Origin: Trinickia sp. Y13
GTDB taxonomy: Bacteria > Pseudomonadota > Gammaproteobacteria > Burkholderiales > Burkholderiaceae
Reading direction: 5' to 3'
NCBI RefSeq assembly: GCF_029522115.1
Contig: NZ_JAKWFK010000025.1
Span: 1 to 48,716, forward strand
DNA: 48,716 nt
Part shown: one piece after another, positions 18,107 to 26,891 of the stretch
How positions within the stretch are numbered: position 1 is the first letter of the stretch
How the letters are laid out: every line of letters begins with the position of its first letter
Notes under the pieces: generated by a model
Told to the model about the DNA's origin: nothing
The model's database searches: none
What the model saw: the letters and a program-made list of their open reading frames with translations, nothing else
Position numbers and translations under genes: made by a program

Positions 18107-19231
18107 CTATCGCGGCTGCCTTGTGCGCCGTAGCCACTCCGCGAAGGCCTCGTCTTCCACGCGATAGTGCCCGACGGACAACCGCGTAACGAGGTTGTCC
18201 GCTTGCAACCGTCTCAATGCGTGCGCCACCGTGTTCTTCGTGGCAGGCTTGTTCGTCCAGGCAGATAAGGTTGCCAAGCTTTGCGTCCCATGCAGATCGG
18301 CATCCCCGCGTGCGATCAGCGTCACGACCGCTCGATCGGCGAGGCTCAATTCGCTCCATTGCTTGAGAAAGTGCTCGTCGGAAAATACCGAAGCCTTCGT
18401 ATGCGCGAGCGCGGCGTCCACGCCCTGCGGTTGATAGAGCATGTACCGCTCGACGAACCGCTTGAAAAACTCCGGTGTGCGGTGCAATTCATCGAAAGCG
18501 CGCCTGCCTTGCGCCAGCGTCAGCTTATTTTTGATCATCGCGTTCATCAGCTTGACGGTAAACGCAACGAACTCGTCGCCGAGCAAGGGAAACGGCTCCA
18601 GCGTCGCCCAGTTGTAAAACGGCTCCGACGCGCGCGCAAACATTTCTCTCAAAGTCGTCTCGGAGCTGCCCGCGAAAATCACTTTGACTCGCAGCTTGCG
18701 AATGTCGAGCGCGGCGCGCAGCGAATGCGCGAAATCGCCGTGGGCCGCCCGCGCAAGCACTTGGGCCTCGTCGATCGCGAGCAGCAGCGGCTTCTTCTGC
18801 CGATCCAACTGCTTCATGACTTCTCGCAACGTCGCGCCGCTCTCTCCCCGCGGCGGCGTCCACTCGGCTTCGACCGAGCCCGCAGCACCGGGCAGGCTCG
18901 CACTCGCCCTGAGCCTTCGCACGGGCTTGCCCAGCTTGTTCAGCACGGCCTTCACACCCTGCGGCTCGAGCGCATCGGCAAGCGCCGACAGCAGGGCCGC
19001 ATCGGGCGCCGAGCGGCTGTCCCAAAGGTTGGTGTACGCGACCAGATAGCCGCGCTCGCGCGCCGCGGGCAGCAAATCGCGACGCAGAAACTCCGTCTTT
19101 CCCATGCGCCGGCGCGCAAACAGCCCCCGCGCCGATGACAGCTTCAAATCGAACGCGTCGAGATAGGCGCTCGCGAGTTCCGAGCGAGCGAAATGCCACG
19201 GGTCCGGCTCGGAAGTTTCATCGAGTATCAT
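18107..19231 (-). CDS. AAA-type ATPase with C-terminal winged helix, function unknown
   Basis: A 374-aa P-loop ATPase of the archaeal-ATPase/COG1672-like type. Walker A is GLFARRRMGKTEFL (residues 36-49), lacking the usual first Gly at the loop entry. Walker B is LLLAIDEAQVL (near 150), with a sensor-1-like FAGSSETTLREMF. The C-terminal 70 residues look like a winged helix-turn-helix (NTVAHALRRLQADNLV, then HYRVEDEAFAEWLRR). Proteins of this family can be regulators, defence or toxin-linked NTPases; none of these is specified here. It is a stand-alone gene between two LysR loci, with GTATCA half-sites at its start. No partner gene is adjacent. Confidence 0.75.
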   Translation of the reverse strand: MILDETSEPDPWHFARSELASAYLDAFDLKLSSARGLFARRRMGKTEFLRRDLLPAARERGYLVAYTNLWDSRSAPDAALLSALADALEPQGVKAVLNKLGKPVRRLRASASLPGAAGSVEAEWTPPRGESGATLREVMKQLDRQKKPLLLAIDEAQVLARAAHGDFAHSLRAALDIRKLRVKVIFAGSSETTLREMFARASEPFYNWATLEPFPLLGDEFVAFTVKLMNAMIKNKLTLAQGRRAFDELHRTPEFFKRFVERYMLYQPQGVDAALAHTKASVFSDEHFLKQWSELSLADRAVVTLIARGDADLHGTQSLATLSAWTNKPATKNTVAHALRRLQADNLVTRLSVGHYRVEDEAFAEWLRRTRQPR

Positions 19232-19272
19232 CGAATCTGAGAAGTATCAAAATGGTTGATACCAGATGATAC
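19225..19272. promoter_or_regulatory. cluster of four GTATCA/TGATAC half-sites at the ATPase gene start
   Basis: GTATCA occurs at 19225-19230 (overlapping the start codon) and 19244-19249. TGATAC occurs at 19257-19262 and 19267-19272. The middle pair is a perfect inverted repeat with a 7-bp spacer, and the outer sites add direct copies 19 bp and 10 bp away. This density in 48 bp is that of an operator, possibly for the ATPase's own winged helix. Confidence 0.5.
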
Positions 19273-19356
19273 CAGGCGGTACCCGAGGACCGATCTCTGG
19301 CCGCCGGGCAATAGCCCCTGCCCGGTTCGCCGCGCACAACGGGGCGCGACGCCGCC

Positions 19357-20289
19357 TCAAAGCGCCTCGACCAAATCCGGGCGCTTGGTCCGGCAATAGG
19401 TCGAACACGCAATATGCGCCGCGCTCGCGGCAGCGTTCACCATCGCGCTCGCATTCATCGGCTTGCAGACCGACACGATGATCGGCGGCGGCACCGGCTT
19501 GAGCGCGAGCTCGACGAATTCGCCGGTCTGCAGCTCGTCGTTGACGAACAGGCTCGGAATACAAGCGACGCCATAGCCGTCGCGAACGAGCTGCACGATG
19601 GCGGCGACCGACGGCGAACAGGTCACCCGGGTTTGCTCGGGGCGGATCTGTTCCTGGCGAGCGAGCGTATGGACGATGCTCTGCAACGCCACTTGCGGCG
19701 CCGTCCCGCGGCCGAACGTCAAGATCGGCCGCTGCAACACGCGCGCGGCAAGCCCGGTCGTGCGCCGCGACAGCAACCCGCGGCGAGCAATCCAGCGCAC
19801 CGGGTAGCTGGCGATCGCGCTAGAGGCTATTTTCGTGCTGTCGATCCCCTCCACGCGAATCGCCAGATCGAGTTCGCCCGCCAGCAACCGCTGCTGTAGG
19901 ACGGCGCTCGAATCGACGGTCAAATCCACATCGAGTTGCGGAAATTTCGCGTTCAGGTGCGTGATGTAATGCGACAGCCATGAATGAACCACGGTCTCGA
20001 TCACGCCCAATCTAAGCTTTCCGCCGACGACGACCTCTTGCCCGGCGGCCTCGCGCAGCGCCTGCGCGGCATCGACGACATTGCGCGCAAGGCTCAGCAA
20101 GCTTTCGCCCGCCGGGGTCAGCCGAAATTGTGTCGTCGTGCGATCGATGAGCTGCGTGCGCAGGTCGTCTTCAAGCGATTTGATCCGCAACGAGATCGTC
20201 GCGGGCGTGGCGTGCAACACGCGCGCGGTGGCGCGGAAACTCTCGAGTTCCGCTAGGGTGACGAAGGTTTCAAGAAAGCGCGTATTCAT
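19357..20289 (-). CDS. LysR-family regulator coupled to a chemoreceptor
   Basis: A 310-aa LysR-type regulator with helix-turn-helix at about 3-62 ([36 protein letters not shown]) and an effector domain with [18 protein letters not shown] and [18 protein letters not shown]. Its ATG at 20289 overlaps the TGA of the methyl-accepting chemotaxis gene by 4 bp (ATGA), so it is translated from the chemoreceptor mRNA. No enzyme gene is coupled to it. A regulator and receptor that share one signal would explain the arrangement (inference). Confidence 0.87.
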   Translation of the reverse strand: MNTRFLETFVTLAELESFRATARVLHATPATISLRIKSLEDDLRTQLIDRTTTQFRLTPAGESLLSLARNVVDAAQALREAAGQEVVVGGKLRLGVIETVVHSWLSHYITHLNAKFPQLDVDLTVDSSAVLQQRLLAGELDLAIRVEGIDSTKIASSAIASYPVRWIARRGLLSRRTTGLAARVLQRPILTFGRGTAPQVALQSIVHTLARQEQIRPEQTRVTCSPSVAAIVQLVRDGYGVACIPSLFVNDELQTGEFVELALKPVPPPIIVSVCKPMNASAMVNAAASAAHIACSTYCRTKRPDLVEAL

Positions 20290-21863
20290 CGACTGGCCGC
20301 ATGCGCCGCATCGGCTTCCACCCGGAACACCCGGATAGCCGCCCCCAATTGCTGCGCCTGTTCGTTCAGCGAGGCAGCCGCGGCTGCGGCCTGCTCCACG
20401 AGCGCCGCGTTCTGCTGCGTTGCGCTGTCCATCTGCGCGATCGCACGGTTGACCTCATCGATGCCGGTACTTTGCTGCACGGACGCGGTGGCGATCTCGT
20501 CGACGATCGTCGTGACGCGCTTGACCGCCGTGACGATGCCGTCCATCGCTTGACCGGCGCTCTCAGCCAGCGCGGCCCCGCTTTCCACCTGTGTCAGCGA
20601 AGTATCGACGAGCACGCGAATCTCCTTCGCGGCGGCCGCGCTGCGTTGCGCGAGACTGCGCACCTCGCTGGCCACCACGGCGAAGCCGCGCCCGTTTTCG
20701 CCGGCGCGCGCCGCTTCCACCGCCGCGTTCAGCGCGAGAATGTTCGTTTGGAAAGCGATGCTGTCGATGACCGACGTAATGTCGGCCACCTTCTTCGAGC
20801 TTTCGGCGATCGCCCGCACCTTGCTCACGACATCGCCGACCACGCCCCCGCCGCGCTCGGCTTCCGACGATGCACTCGCCGCAACTTCCGTCGCGCGCGA
20901 GGCATTCTCGGCGTTTTGCTTCACGGTCGACGTGAGCTCGTCCATGGCCGCAGCCGTTTCCTCGAGCGAGGCCGCTTGCTGTTCCGTTCGGCTCGACAAA
21001 TCGCCATTGCCCGTCGCGATCTCGGCCGCCGCGGTATGGATCGCTTCGGCAGCCGACTTGACGCGCGAGACCGCGCCCGCGAGCGTTTGCCGCGTATAAG
21101 CGATCGCCGATACAATACTTTCGTCGTCGCCGTGCGCAACATCGATGCGCCCGGTCAGATCTCCGGAAGCGATCTGGCGCGCCAATTCCGCCGCACGAGA
21201 AGGCTCCCCGCCCACCGAGCGGCGCACGCTCCTGACGGCCAACGACGTCAACAGCGAAATCGCCGCGCCGAGCACGATGAGCACCGCTAACGACGTGACG
21301 AGCGTGTGATAGAACGCCGCTTGGATATCGTCCTGGTAAACCCCCGCTACGAAGTCCCAATTCCACGGCTTGTACCGTTTGACGAAGCCCAGCTTGGAAC
21401 TCGGCGCCTTTTCACCCGGCTTGGGCCACCAGTATTCGACGTAACCGGTGCCGGCCGGCGACGCGCCCGCCGCCGCTATGTCCTTATAGAGCAGATTGCC
21501 CTTCGCATCCTTCCATTGCGACATGTCCTTCCCATTGAGCTTGGGGGACATCGGATGCATGACCACCACGGAATCGGCACCGACAACCGTGACATAACCG
21601 TTGCCGCTATAGCGCAGATCGGCAATGCGCGCGAGTGCTTGCTGTTTGGCCGCGTCCGCGCCGATCTTTCCCGCCTGCGCATCGCGATCGAGGCCCGCGG
21701 CGATCGAATAGGCCATTTCGGTAACGTCCGCCAGCGCATGCTTGCGCTCGGTCAACTGCAATTCGCGCATCTGCAACGCGTGCCAGACGGTCAGCGTCAG
21801 CAATCCGACCCAGGTCAATAGCAGCGGGATCCAGAGCTTTTGTCGCAACGTCAAATGGGACAT
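20286..21863 (-). CDS. methyl-accepting chemotaxis protein with a single Cache sensor
   Basis: A 525-aa transmembrane chemoreceptor. Residues 11-31 are TM1, about 32-185 a periplasmic sCache_2-type sensor ([41 protein letters not shown]), about 186-208 TM2, and then HAMP. The signalling coiled coil has the CheA/CheW-binding tip [20 protein letters not shown] with [14 protein letters not shown]. Ligands of sCache_2 receptors are small organic acids and similar compounds; the ligand is not deducible here. There is no C-terminal CheR-binding pentapeptide. It is preceded by a sigma-28-like promoter and followed without a gap by a LysR gene. Confidence 0.93.
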   Translation of the reverse strand: MSHLTLRQKLWIPLLLTWVGLLTLTVWHALQMRELQLTERKHALADVTEMAYSIAAGLDRDAQAGKIGADAAKQQALARIADLRYSGNGYVTVVGADSVVVMHPMSPKLNGKDMSQWKDAKGNLLYKDIAAAGASPAGTGYVEYWWPKPGEKAPSSKLGFVKRYKPWNWDFVAGVYQDDIQAAFYHTLVTSLAVLIVLGAAISLLTSLAVRSVRRSVGGEPSRAAELARQIASGDLTGRIDVAHGDDESIVSAIAYTRQTLAGAVSRVKSAAEAIHTAAAEIATGNGDLSSRTEQQAASLEETAAAMDELTSTVKQNAENASRATEVAASASSEAERGGGVVGDVVSKVRAIAESSKKVADITSVIDSIAFQTNILALNAAVEAARAGENGRGFAVVASEVRSLAQRSAAAAKEIRVLVDTSLTQVESGAALAESAGQAMDGIVTAVKRVTTIVDEIATASVQQSTGIDEVNRAIAQMDSATQQNAALVEQAAAAAASLNEQAQQLGAAIRVFRVEADAAHAASR

Positions 21864-22282
21864 AGTGTTTCTTCCGACGAATAGGGCTTGTTCGTATAGC
21901 GGGCTGGCCGAGCGAAAGCATCGCGGCCCCCGGTCATTCTTATCGGCATCCTGGCGCCGATGTTAAGCAGAATATAAAGCCCACGCCCAACTTTTCGATG
22001 CATCTATTGCCGGATTTTGCACCAGATTGGTCAACCGGATGCACACCTCAGGGAAACCGATAAGAATCGCCTATGCCTTATTCGGCGCGGCTCTGACGTT
22101 CACCCCGACGCCCGATCGTTCGCCGCTTCGCCGGGAAAACCCGCATGAACGCGTTAACAAAACCTTGACGACACCGCGCGGAATAACTTGCTGGCGTGTC
22201 ATTAAATTTGAACCCAATCTCCTGTCTAGGCCATGGCCGTGCGCCATTGCTTCACTGCTCCACTGATTCGAGGAACACCGTC
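21864..22282. other. 419-bp divergent intergenic region between chemoreceptor and DUF1445 genes
   Basis: The region holds a sigma-28-like promoter for the chemoreceptor (21940-21966). ATTCTTATCGG (21936-21946) recurs as its perfect reverse complement CCGATAAGAAT at 22057-22067. The A+T-rich sequence around 22185-22220 is the only likely place for the plus-strand promoter. No convincing coding frame. Confidence 0.6.
21940..21966 (-). promoter_or_regulatory. sigma-28 (FliA)-like promoter of the chemoreceptor
   Basis: On the minus strand the -10 element GCCGATAA (plus 21940-21947) is an exact match to the FliA consensus. TTAA/TAAC lies 15/14 nt upstream, near the consensus TAAA-N15 spacing. It is about 75 bp before the chemoreceptor ATG, which fits flagellar-class control. 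Confidence 0.65.
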
Positions 22283-23053
22283 ATGCCCCACCGCTTCCGC
22301 CAACTCGTGCGCCATAAGGACTTCACCGGTCCCACGGCAGGCCAGTGCGGCGAGTACGCTCAAGCCAATCTCGTCATCATCCCGAGCGCCTATGCCGAGG
22401 ATTTCCTACGTTTTTGCGTGAGGAACCCAAAGGCTTGCCCGTTGCTGGGCGTGGGCGAGCGGGGACAATGGGCCATCCCCTCGCTCGGGCGCGACCTCGA
22501 TCTGCGCACCGATGTGCCCGGATACAACGTTTATCGCGACGGTGCGTTGACCGAGCAACCCGGCGACGTCGTCTCGCTCTGGAACGACGACCTCGTGGCG
22601 TTCGCGATCGGCTGCTCATTCTCGTTCGAGCAGATGCTCGCGCACGATCGCATTCCCCTGCGGCACGTCGAAGAAGGCGTTAACGTGCCGATGTTCCGCA
22701 CCAACGTCGCCAACGTGCCGGCCGGGCCTTTTGGCGGACAACTCGTCGTCTCGATGCGGCCGATGACGGGCGCGAATGCGATCCGAGCCGTGCAGATCAC
22801 GAGCCGCTTCCCGTCGGTGCACGGCGCTCCCGTACATCTGGGCCACCCTCGCGCCATCGGCATCGCCGATCTTTCGCGTCCGGACTTCGGCGACGCCGTC
22901 ACGATCCGGGAAGACGAAGTGCCCGTGTTCTGGGCATGCGGCGTGACCCCGCAAAGCGCGATCGAAGCGGCGCGGCTGCCGTTTGCGATCGCCCATCGTC
23001 CCGGCCACATGCTGGTGACCGATATCCCCAACGCATCGCTCGCTGTCCTTTGA
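22283..23053 (+). CDS. DUF1445 (YcsI/D-glutamate cyclase-like) putative hydro-lyase
   Basis: A 256-aa protein of the DUF1445 family (YcsI-like; annotated as putative hydro-lyase). Family blocks visible: [20 protein letters not shown] near the N-terminus, [57 protein letters not shown] and the C-terminal [33 protein letters not shown]. The mammalian relative DGLUCY makes 5-oxo-D-proline from D-glutamate, and bacterial members usually sit beside 5-oxoprolinase genes. Here the next gene is a ruined hydantoinase/5-oxoprolinase, so the pathway has been lost at this locus while this gene remains intact. GAGGA precedes the ATG. Confidence 0.88.
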   Translation: MPHRFRQLVRHKDFTGPTAGQCGEYAQANLVIIPSAYAEDFLRFCVRNPKACPLLGVGERGQWAIPSLGRDLDLRTDVPGYNVYRDGALTEQPGDVVSLWNDDLVAFAIGCSFSFEQMLAHDRIPLRHVEEGVNVPMFRTNVANVPAGPFGGQLVVSMRPMTGANAIRAVQITSRFPSVHGAPVHLGHPRAIGIADLSRPDFGDAVTIREDEVPVFWACGVTPQSAIEAARLPFAIAHRPGHMLVTDIPNASLAVL

Positions 23054-23065
23054 CGTGGGGTTCTA

Positions 23066-23734
23066 AGCTTCGTCATCCCTGCGTGGATCGCCACTTGCGG
23101 GTTGACCAAGGGCGAAGCGGGATTCACCGGCACGTTCACCGACATCGTCGCGCGGCGCCCCGGCGGCATGCTCGTTACACACCAGGCGCTCTCGGACAAC
23201 CCCGAGCGCTATCGCGATTCGGCAGTGCGTGGGATACGCGAACTACTCGGTGTCCCGAACCGCGCCCCCGTTCCCGCGCACTCGATCGAATGCGTTCGGA
23301 TGAGCAGGACGGTCGCCACCCGTGCCTTGCTCGAACGCAAAGGCGAGCGCACGGTGCTTGCGATCACGAACGGGTTCGCGCAGGCGCTGCGTATCGCAAA
23401 TCAAAACCGGCCGAAGCTGTTCGTACGCAACATCGAGTTGCCCATGTTGCTGTAAGAGCTGCGGCGCGTGGAGATCGACGAGCGCATCGGCACATGCGGA
23501 GAGGCCGTCCGTTCGCTCGATAAGGCGGTGCGCGTCGCGCATTGCAAATGCGTCTACGACGAGGGCATTTGCGCTTGCGCGATCGTGCTAATGCATGCTT
23601 ATCGTCATCCCGAGCACGAGCGCAAACTGGGCACGATGAACAACTTCACGTTAGGCAACGGAGCAGCGCTGGATGCGCCGCGGGCCGAAGCGCTCGTCAA
23701 TCGCCCGACCCGAGGCAACTCAGGTAAGTGGTAA
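23066..23734 (+). pseudogene. remnant of hydantoinase/5-oxoprolinase A joined to a B-subunit fragment
   Basis: Frame 2 encodes the N-terminal part of an HyuA/5-oxoprolinase A protein: GTFTDIVARRPGGMLVTHQ, LSDNPERYRDSAVRGIRELL, TVATRALLERKGERTVLAIT, then NIELPMLL. A stop (TAA, 23453-23455) stands where the family has Tyr, and the same frame continues with VEIDERIG..GEAVRSLDKA and CAIVLMHAYRHPEHERKLG. The text then jumps to GTMNNFTLGNG, a motif of the C-terminal half of the HyuB/oxoprolinase B subunit. There is no normal start, since the usual W-x-D-R-G-G-T-F-T beginning is degraded. So it has lost its start, gained a nonsense codon and suffered a deletion of roughly 2.5-3 kb compared with an intact hyuAB pair. 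The 3' end overlaps the opposing Fic gene. Confidence 0.85.
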
Positions 23735-24452
23735 GCGTCCTTTGGGTGGCTTCGGCGATGAGCAGCGTCAACGCGCTGACGTCGCCGGTCGTGCATGCGC
23801 CTTCGAGGGCGTGGTCGTAGGTCGCGCGGTCATCGCTGCGGATGATCGCTGGCGGATACCCCGCCTTCATCGCATCGAGATTCGACAGTAGCCGCCCTAT
23901 CGTTCGATTCGCTCCCACGAACGGGTGAATCTTGAAGAACCGTGTGTGGAGTTCCGCCGCGCGCGCCAGCGGATGCATTTTTTCGGCTTGCGCACGCCAT
24001 TCGATCAGCGCGGCCATCTGTGCCGGCACCTGCGAGCAGTCTATCGGAGCAGGACACGCGCCGGCGGCCGGTACGTTCCGCTCGCGATATCGTCCGGCTT
24101 GCGTTTCGTCTATGCCTTTGAGCAGCAAACGGTGGATCTGTTGAATGTGCTGCACCGACAGGGACTCGTTGCCCGCGACGATATCCTCGACATAGAGGAT
24201 CGCATCACGATGGTTTACGGCTTCAAGACGCTCGCGCGACGGCTCGCCGCCAGCCGCGGCGCCTTCGAGCGCATCCTTCGTTTCGCTCAGCGTGAGCGTA
24301 TTGCCCTCGAGCGCGTTCGAGTGATAGGTCCACTCCAGCGTGAACTGCTCGCGCAGCGCTTCGAGCGTATGCAGCGGCAACGGCTGCGCGGTATCCAGCC
24401 TTGCCTTATCGGCATCGACGGCTTGCAGCAAGGACTGTAGAGACGGATTCAT
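23697..24452 (-). CDS. Fic-domain protein with N-terminal inhibitory helix and altered catalytic motif
   Basis: Fic proteins usually transfer AMP or other phosphate-containing groups to target side chains. This 251-aa protein has the class II inhibitory motif S45-x3-E49-G50 (TYHSNALEGNT) and the GRYRERNV block upstream of the core. The core loop reads HPFVGANRTIGRLL (176-189) instead of the canonical HPFx(D/E)GNGRxxR. Catalytic His176 and the final Arg are kept, but the acidic residue is Gly, and the GNGR order is changed to NRTI. The rest (GYPPAIIR, DRATYDHALE) is well conserved. ATG 24452 is preferred; an in-frame ATG at 24500 would add 16 residues. It is alone, without an antitoxin gene. 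Confidence 0.82.
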   Translation of the reverse strand: MNPSLQSLLQAVDADKARLDTAQPLPLHTLEALREQFTLEWTYHSNALEGNTLTLSETKDALEGAAAGGEPSRERLEAVNHRDAILYVEDIVAGNESLSVQHIQQIHRLLLKGIDETQAGRYRERNVPAAGACPAPIDCSQVPAQMAALIEWRAQAEKMHPLARAAELHTRFFKIHPFVGANRTIGRLLSNLDAMKAGYPPAIIRSDDRATYDHALEGACTTGDVSALTLLIAEATQRTLTTYLSCLGSGD

Positions 24453-24576
24453 GAATTCACCATTGCGATCGTGACGCGCGAGATTGTATACCGTCGCCAT
24501 GGACGGCCCTCGTCACGATCGCACTCGGTGCGACTCGACGCTAGATCGCGCCGGTTCATGCCTGCGAGACGGCGCC

Positions 24577-25314
24577 CTACGGCATCAACGCGATCGCATC
24601 CTCGCCGGCGGCAAGACGAATCGGGCAAGCCGGGTCGGTCGCTGCCCGCCAAATGGCCTCGGCGACGTCGAGCGAACGCGTGACCGCCGTTGCTTGCTCC
24701 CATCCCGCGAACACCCGTTGCGCCAAATCGGCGTACGGTTCGGGAATGCCATTTTGCATTCGGCCGCGCGCATGCTCGCTAAAGCGGGTTTCGGGCGCGC
24801 GCCCCGGCAAAACGACCCTCACGCGCACGTTGAACGGCGTCAGCTCCAATGCCAACGTTTCGGAAAACGCATTGATAGCGGCCTTGCTCGCGGTGTAGAC
24901 GGAAAGCAGCGGTAGCCATTTCAGCGTCACGCTCGACGTGACGTTCACTACGACGCCCGCCTGTCGTTGCCTGAATTGAGGCAGCACGGCCTGCGTCATG
25001 GCAATCGTGCCGAACGTATTCGTCTCGAACACTTCACGCACGGTATCCATCGCCATCCCTTCGAGTGCGTTCAACACGCCTATCCCCGCGTTGTTGACGA
25101 GCACATCGATCGGCCCCGCGGCATCCACGGCGCGGCGGATGCTCTCGGGATCGGTGACATCGAGCGCGACGATGCGCAGCCGATCCGAGCGAGGAAGCAC
25201 GTCGGGGCCCGGCGCGCGCATCGTTGCGACGACGTTCCATTCGCGCTCGAGAAAATATCGGGCGGTATCGCGCCCGAACCCCGACGAGCAGCCCGTGATC
25301 AGGATGGTTTTCAT
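24577..25314 (-). CDS. short-chain dehydrogenase/reductase
   Basis: A 245-aa classical SDR with Rossmann motif TGCSSGFG (residues 7-14), NNAG at about 82, a catalytic Ser in NVTSSVTLK and catalytic YTASK. ATG 25314 (MKTILITGCSS) fits the family; three residues more are possible. It is divergent from the AraC-type regulator, 101 bp apart, an arrangement common for SDR genes controlled by a Cupin_6/AraC regulator. The substrate is unknown. Confidence 0.9.
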   Translation of the reverse strand: MKTILITGCSSGFGRDTARYFLEREWNVVATMRAPGPDVLPRSDRLRIVALDVTDPESIRRAVDAAGPIDVLVNNAGIGVLNALEGMAMDTVREVFETNTFGTIAMTQAVLPQFRQRQAGVVVNVTSSVTLKWLPLLSVYTASKAAINAFSETLALELTPFNVRVRVVLPGRAPETRFSEHARGRMQNGIPEPYADLAQRVFAGWEQATAVTRSLDVAEAIWRAATDPACPIRLAAGEDAIALMP

Positions 25315-25415
25315 ATTTGGCACTCCTATGGATCGTTGCGGTATCGAGACGATAGAGGCCCGGCTCCGGATTAGCTACAATCCGGAGTCCGAGTTTCGTT
25401 CGCAGGAGTCCGGCC

Positions 25416-26891
25416 ATGGTCGATCCGCTGTCCGAAGTCGTCACACTGCTGCAACCGCGCGCGGCATTCTCGAAAGTCGTCGGCGGGGCTGGCCGCTGGC
25501 GCGTGCGGCGCGCGGAATCGGGCCAGCCGTTCTACTGCGTGATCCTCGAAGGGTCGTGTCGCCTGACTGTCGACGGCCGCGATTCGATCACGTTGCAGGC
25601 CGACGATTTCGTTCTCATTCCTTCGGGCTTCGCCCGCTCGATGTCGAGCCTCTCGCCGCCTTCGTCGAACGACACCGTCACCGCCCCGGTGCGCCTGAGC
25701 GACGGCCAATTTCGGCTCGGCCTCCAAAGCGGCCCGGTGGACGTTCGTTTTCTGATCGGCCATTGTGTCTTCGGCTCGCCCGATGCGGGTCTGCTCGTTT
25801 CGTTGCTACCGCAACTCGTGCACGTTCGCGGCGACAAACGGCTAGCTACGCTCGTGCAACTCGTGGGGGATGAATCGCGCGCAGCGCGTCCCGCGCGAGA
25901 CGTGATCCTGACGCGGCTGTTGGAGGTCTTGCTGATCGAAGCGCTACGCTCGACGACGGGGGCCGCAGCGCCGCCGGGGCTCTTACGCGGGCTTGCCGAC
26001 GAACGGCTCGCCGCCGCCATTCGCGCCATGCATGAAGCGCCCGCCCAATCGTGGACGGTGCCCGCGCTTGCGAAGCTGGCGGCGCTGTCGCGCTCGGCGT
26101 TTTTCGATCGCTTCAACCGCGCTGTCGGCGTTGCGCCCATGGAGTATCTGCTCAATTGGCGCATGGCGATGGCCAAGCGCCTCTTGACGCAAAACGAAGC
26201 CAGCGTGGCCGAGGTGGCGGAGCGCGTCGGATATCGTTCGGCCAGCGCGTTCAGCGTTGCATTCGCGCGCGTCGTGGGCGTGCCGCCTACGCGATATGCG
26301 ACCGCAAAGGCGCAAGAGGCATCGGAGACCGAAGCCGAAGCCGAGCTGGAGACGCTGCCCGCTGAACAGCCCGCGCCACCGCCAGCGACCTCGCCTGCGC
26401 CCGCCACTTCGGCTCCGTTGGAAGATCCCGCGTTGCTGCGCCGCTTGCTTCGCGCGAAGGATCGCATCGACGCCGCCTCGCATGAGGCGTGGCCCGTCAG
26501 GCGCCTGGCGGAGATAAGCGGCGTGTCAGAAGCCCACTTCGCGCGCTCGTTCAAGCGTGCCTTCGGCTTGCCGCCGCACCGCTACCTCCTTACGCGGCGC
26601 ATCGAGCAAGCTGCCGCACTGTTGCGCGAGAGCGATCTGAGCATCACCGAAATCGCCTTCGCCACCGGTTGGGAAAGCCTGGGCACGTTCGGCCGCATCT
26701 TTCGCGACGTCACCGGTCACAGCCCCGGCGCCTTGCGCGAGCAAGCCGAGGCAGAGCGCGGCCGTCTGTCCGTCGTGCCAGCCTGTGTACTGAAGGCCGC
26801 GCAGCGCCCCGATATCACCATCGCAGTTTCGGAGAAGCGACGGCGTGCGGCAAACGCTACATTGCCGCCTTCAACCAAGGAGGCGTTATGA
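25416..26891 (+). CDS. fused regulator with two AraC DNA-binding domains
   Basis: A 491-aa protein. Residues 5-180 form an AraC-binding-like cupin (Cupin_6: PFYCVILEGSCRLTVDG, LQADDFVLIPSGFAR). Residues about 195-295 are a first AraC DNA-binding domain (VPALAKLAALSRSAFFDRFNRAVG, VAEVAERVGYRSASAFSVAFARVVGVPP). A Glu/Ala/Pro-rich linker runs 300-337. Residues 338-440 are a second complete AraC domain (VRRLAEISGVSEAHFARSFKRAFG, ITEIAFATGWESLGTFGRIFRDVTG), with a tail VPACVLKAAQRP. The tail is that of the HTH-only AraC regulators usually next to VOC genes, and a VOC gene follows with a 4-bp ATGA overlap. The divergent SDR is the usual partner of the first half. Typical relatives are about 300 aa or 150 aa, so this looks like a gene fusion. 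Confidence 0.87.
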   Translation: MVDPLSEVVTLLQPRAAFSKVVGGAGRWRVRRAESGQPFYCVILEGSCRLTVDGRDSITLQADDFVLIPSGFARSMSSLSPPSSNDTVTAPVRLSDGQFRLGLQSGPVDVRFLIGHCVFGSPDAGLLVSLLPQLVHVRGDKRLATLVQLVGDESRAARPARDVILTRLLEVLLIEALRSTTGAAAPPGLLRGLADERLAAAIRAMHEAPAQSWTVPALAKLAALSRSAFFDRFNRAVGVAPMEYLLNWRMAMAKRLLTQNEASVAEVAERVGYRSASAFSVAFARVVGVPPTRYATAKAQEASETEAEAELETLPAEQPAPPPATSPAPATSAPLEDPALLRRLLRAKDRIDAASHEAWPVRRLAEISGVSEAHFARSFKRAFGLPPHRYLLTRRIEQAAALLRESDLSITEIAFATGWESLGTFGRIFRDVTGHSPGALREQAEAERGRLSVVPACVLKAAQRPDITIAVSEKRRRAANATLPPSTKEAL

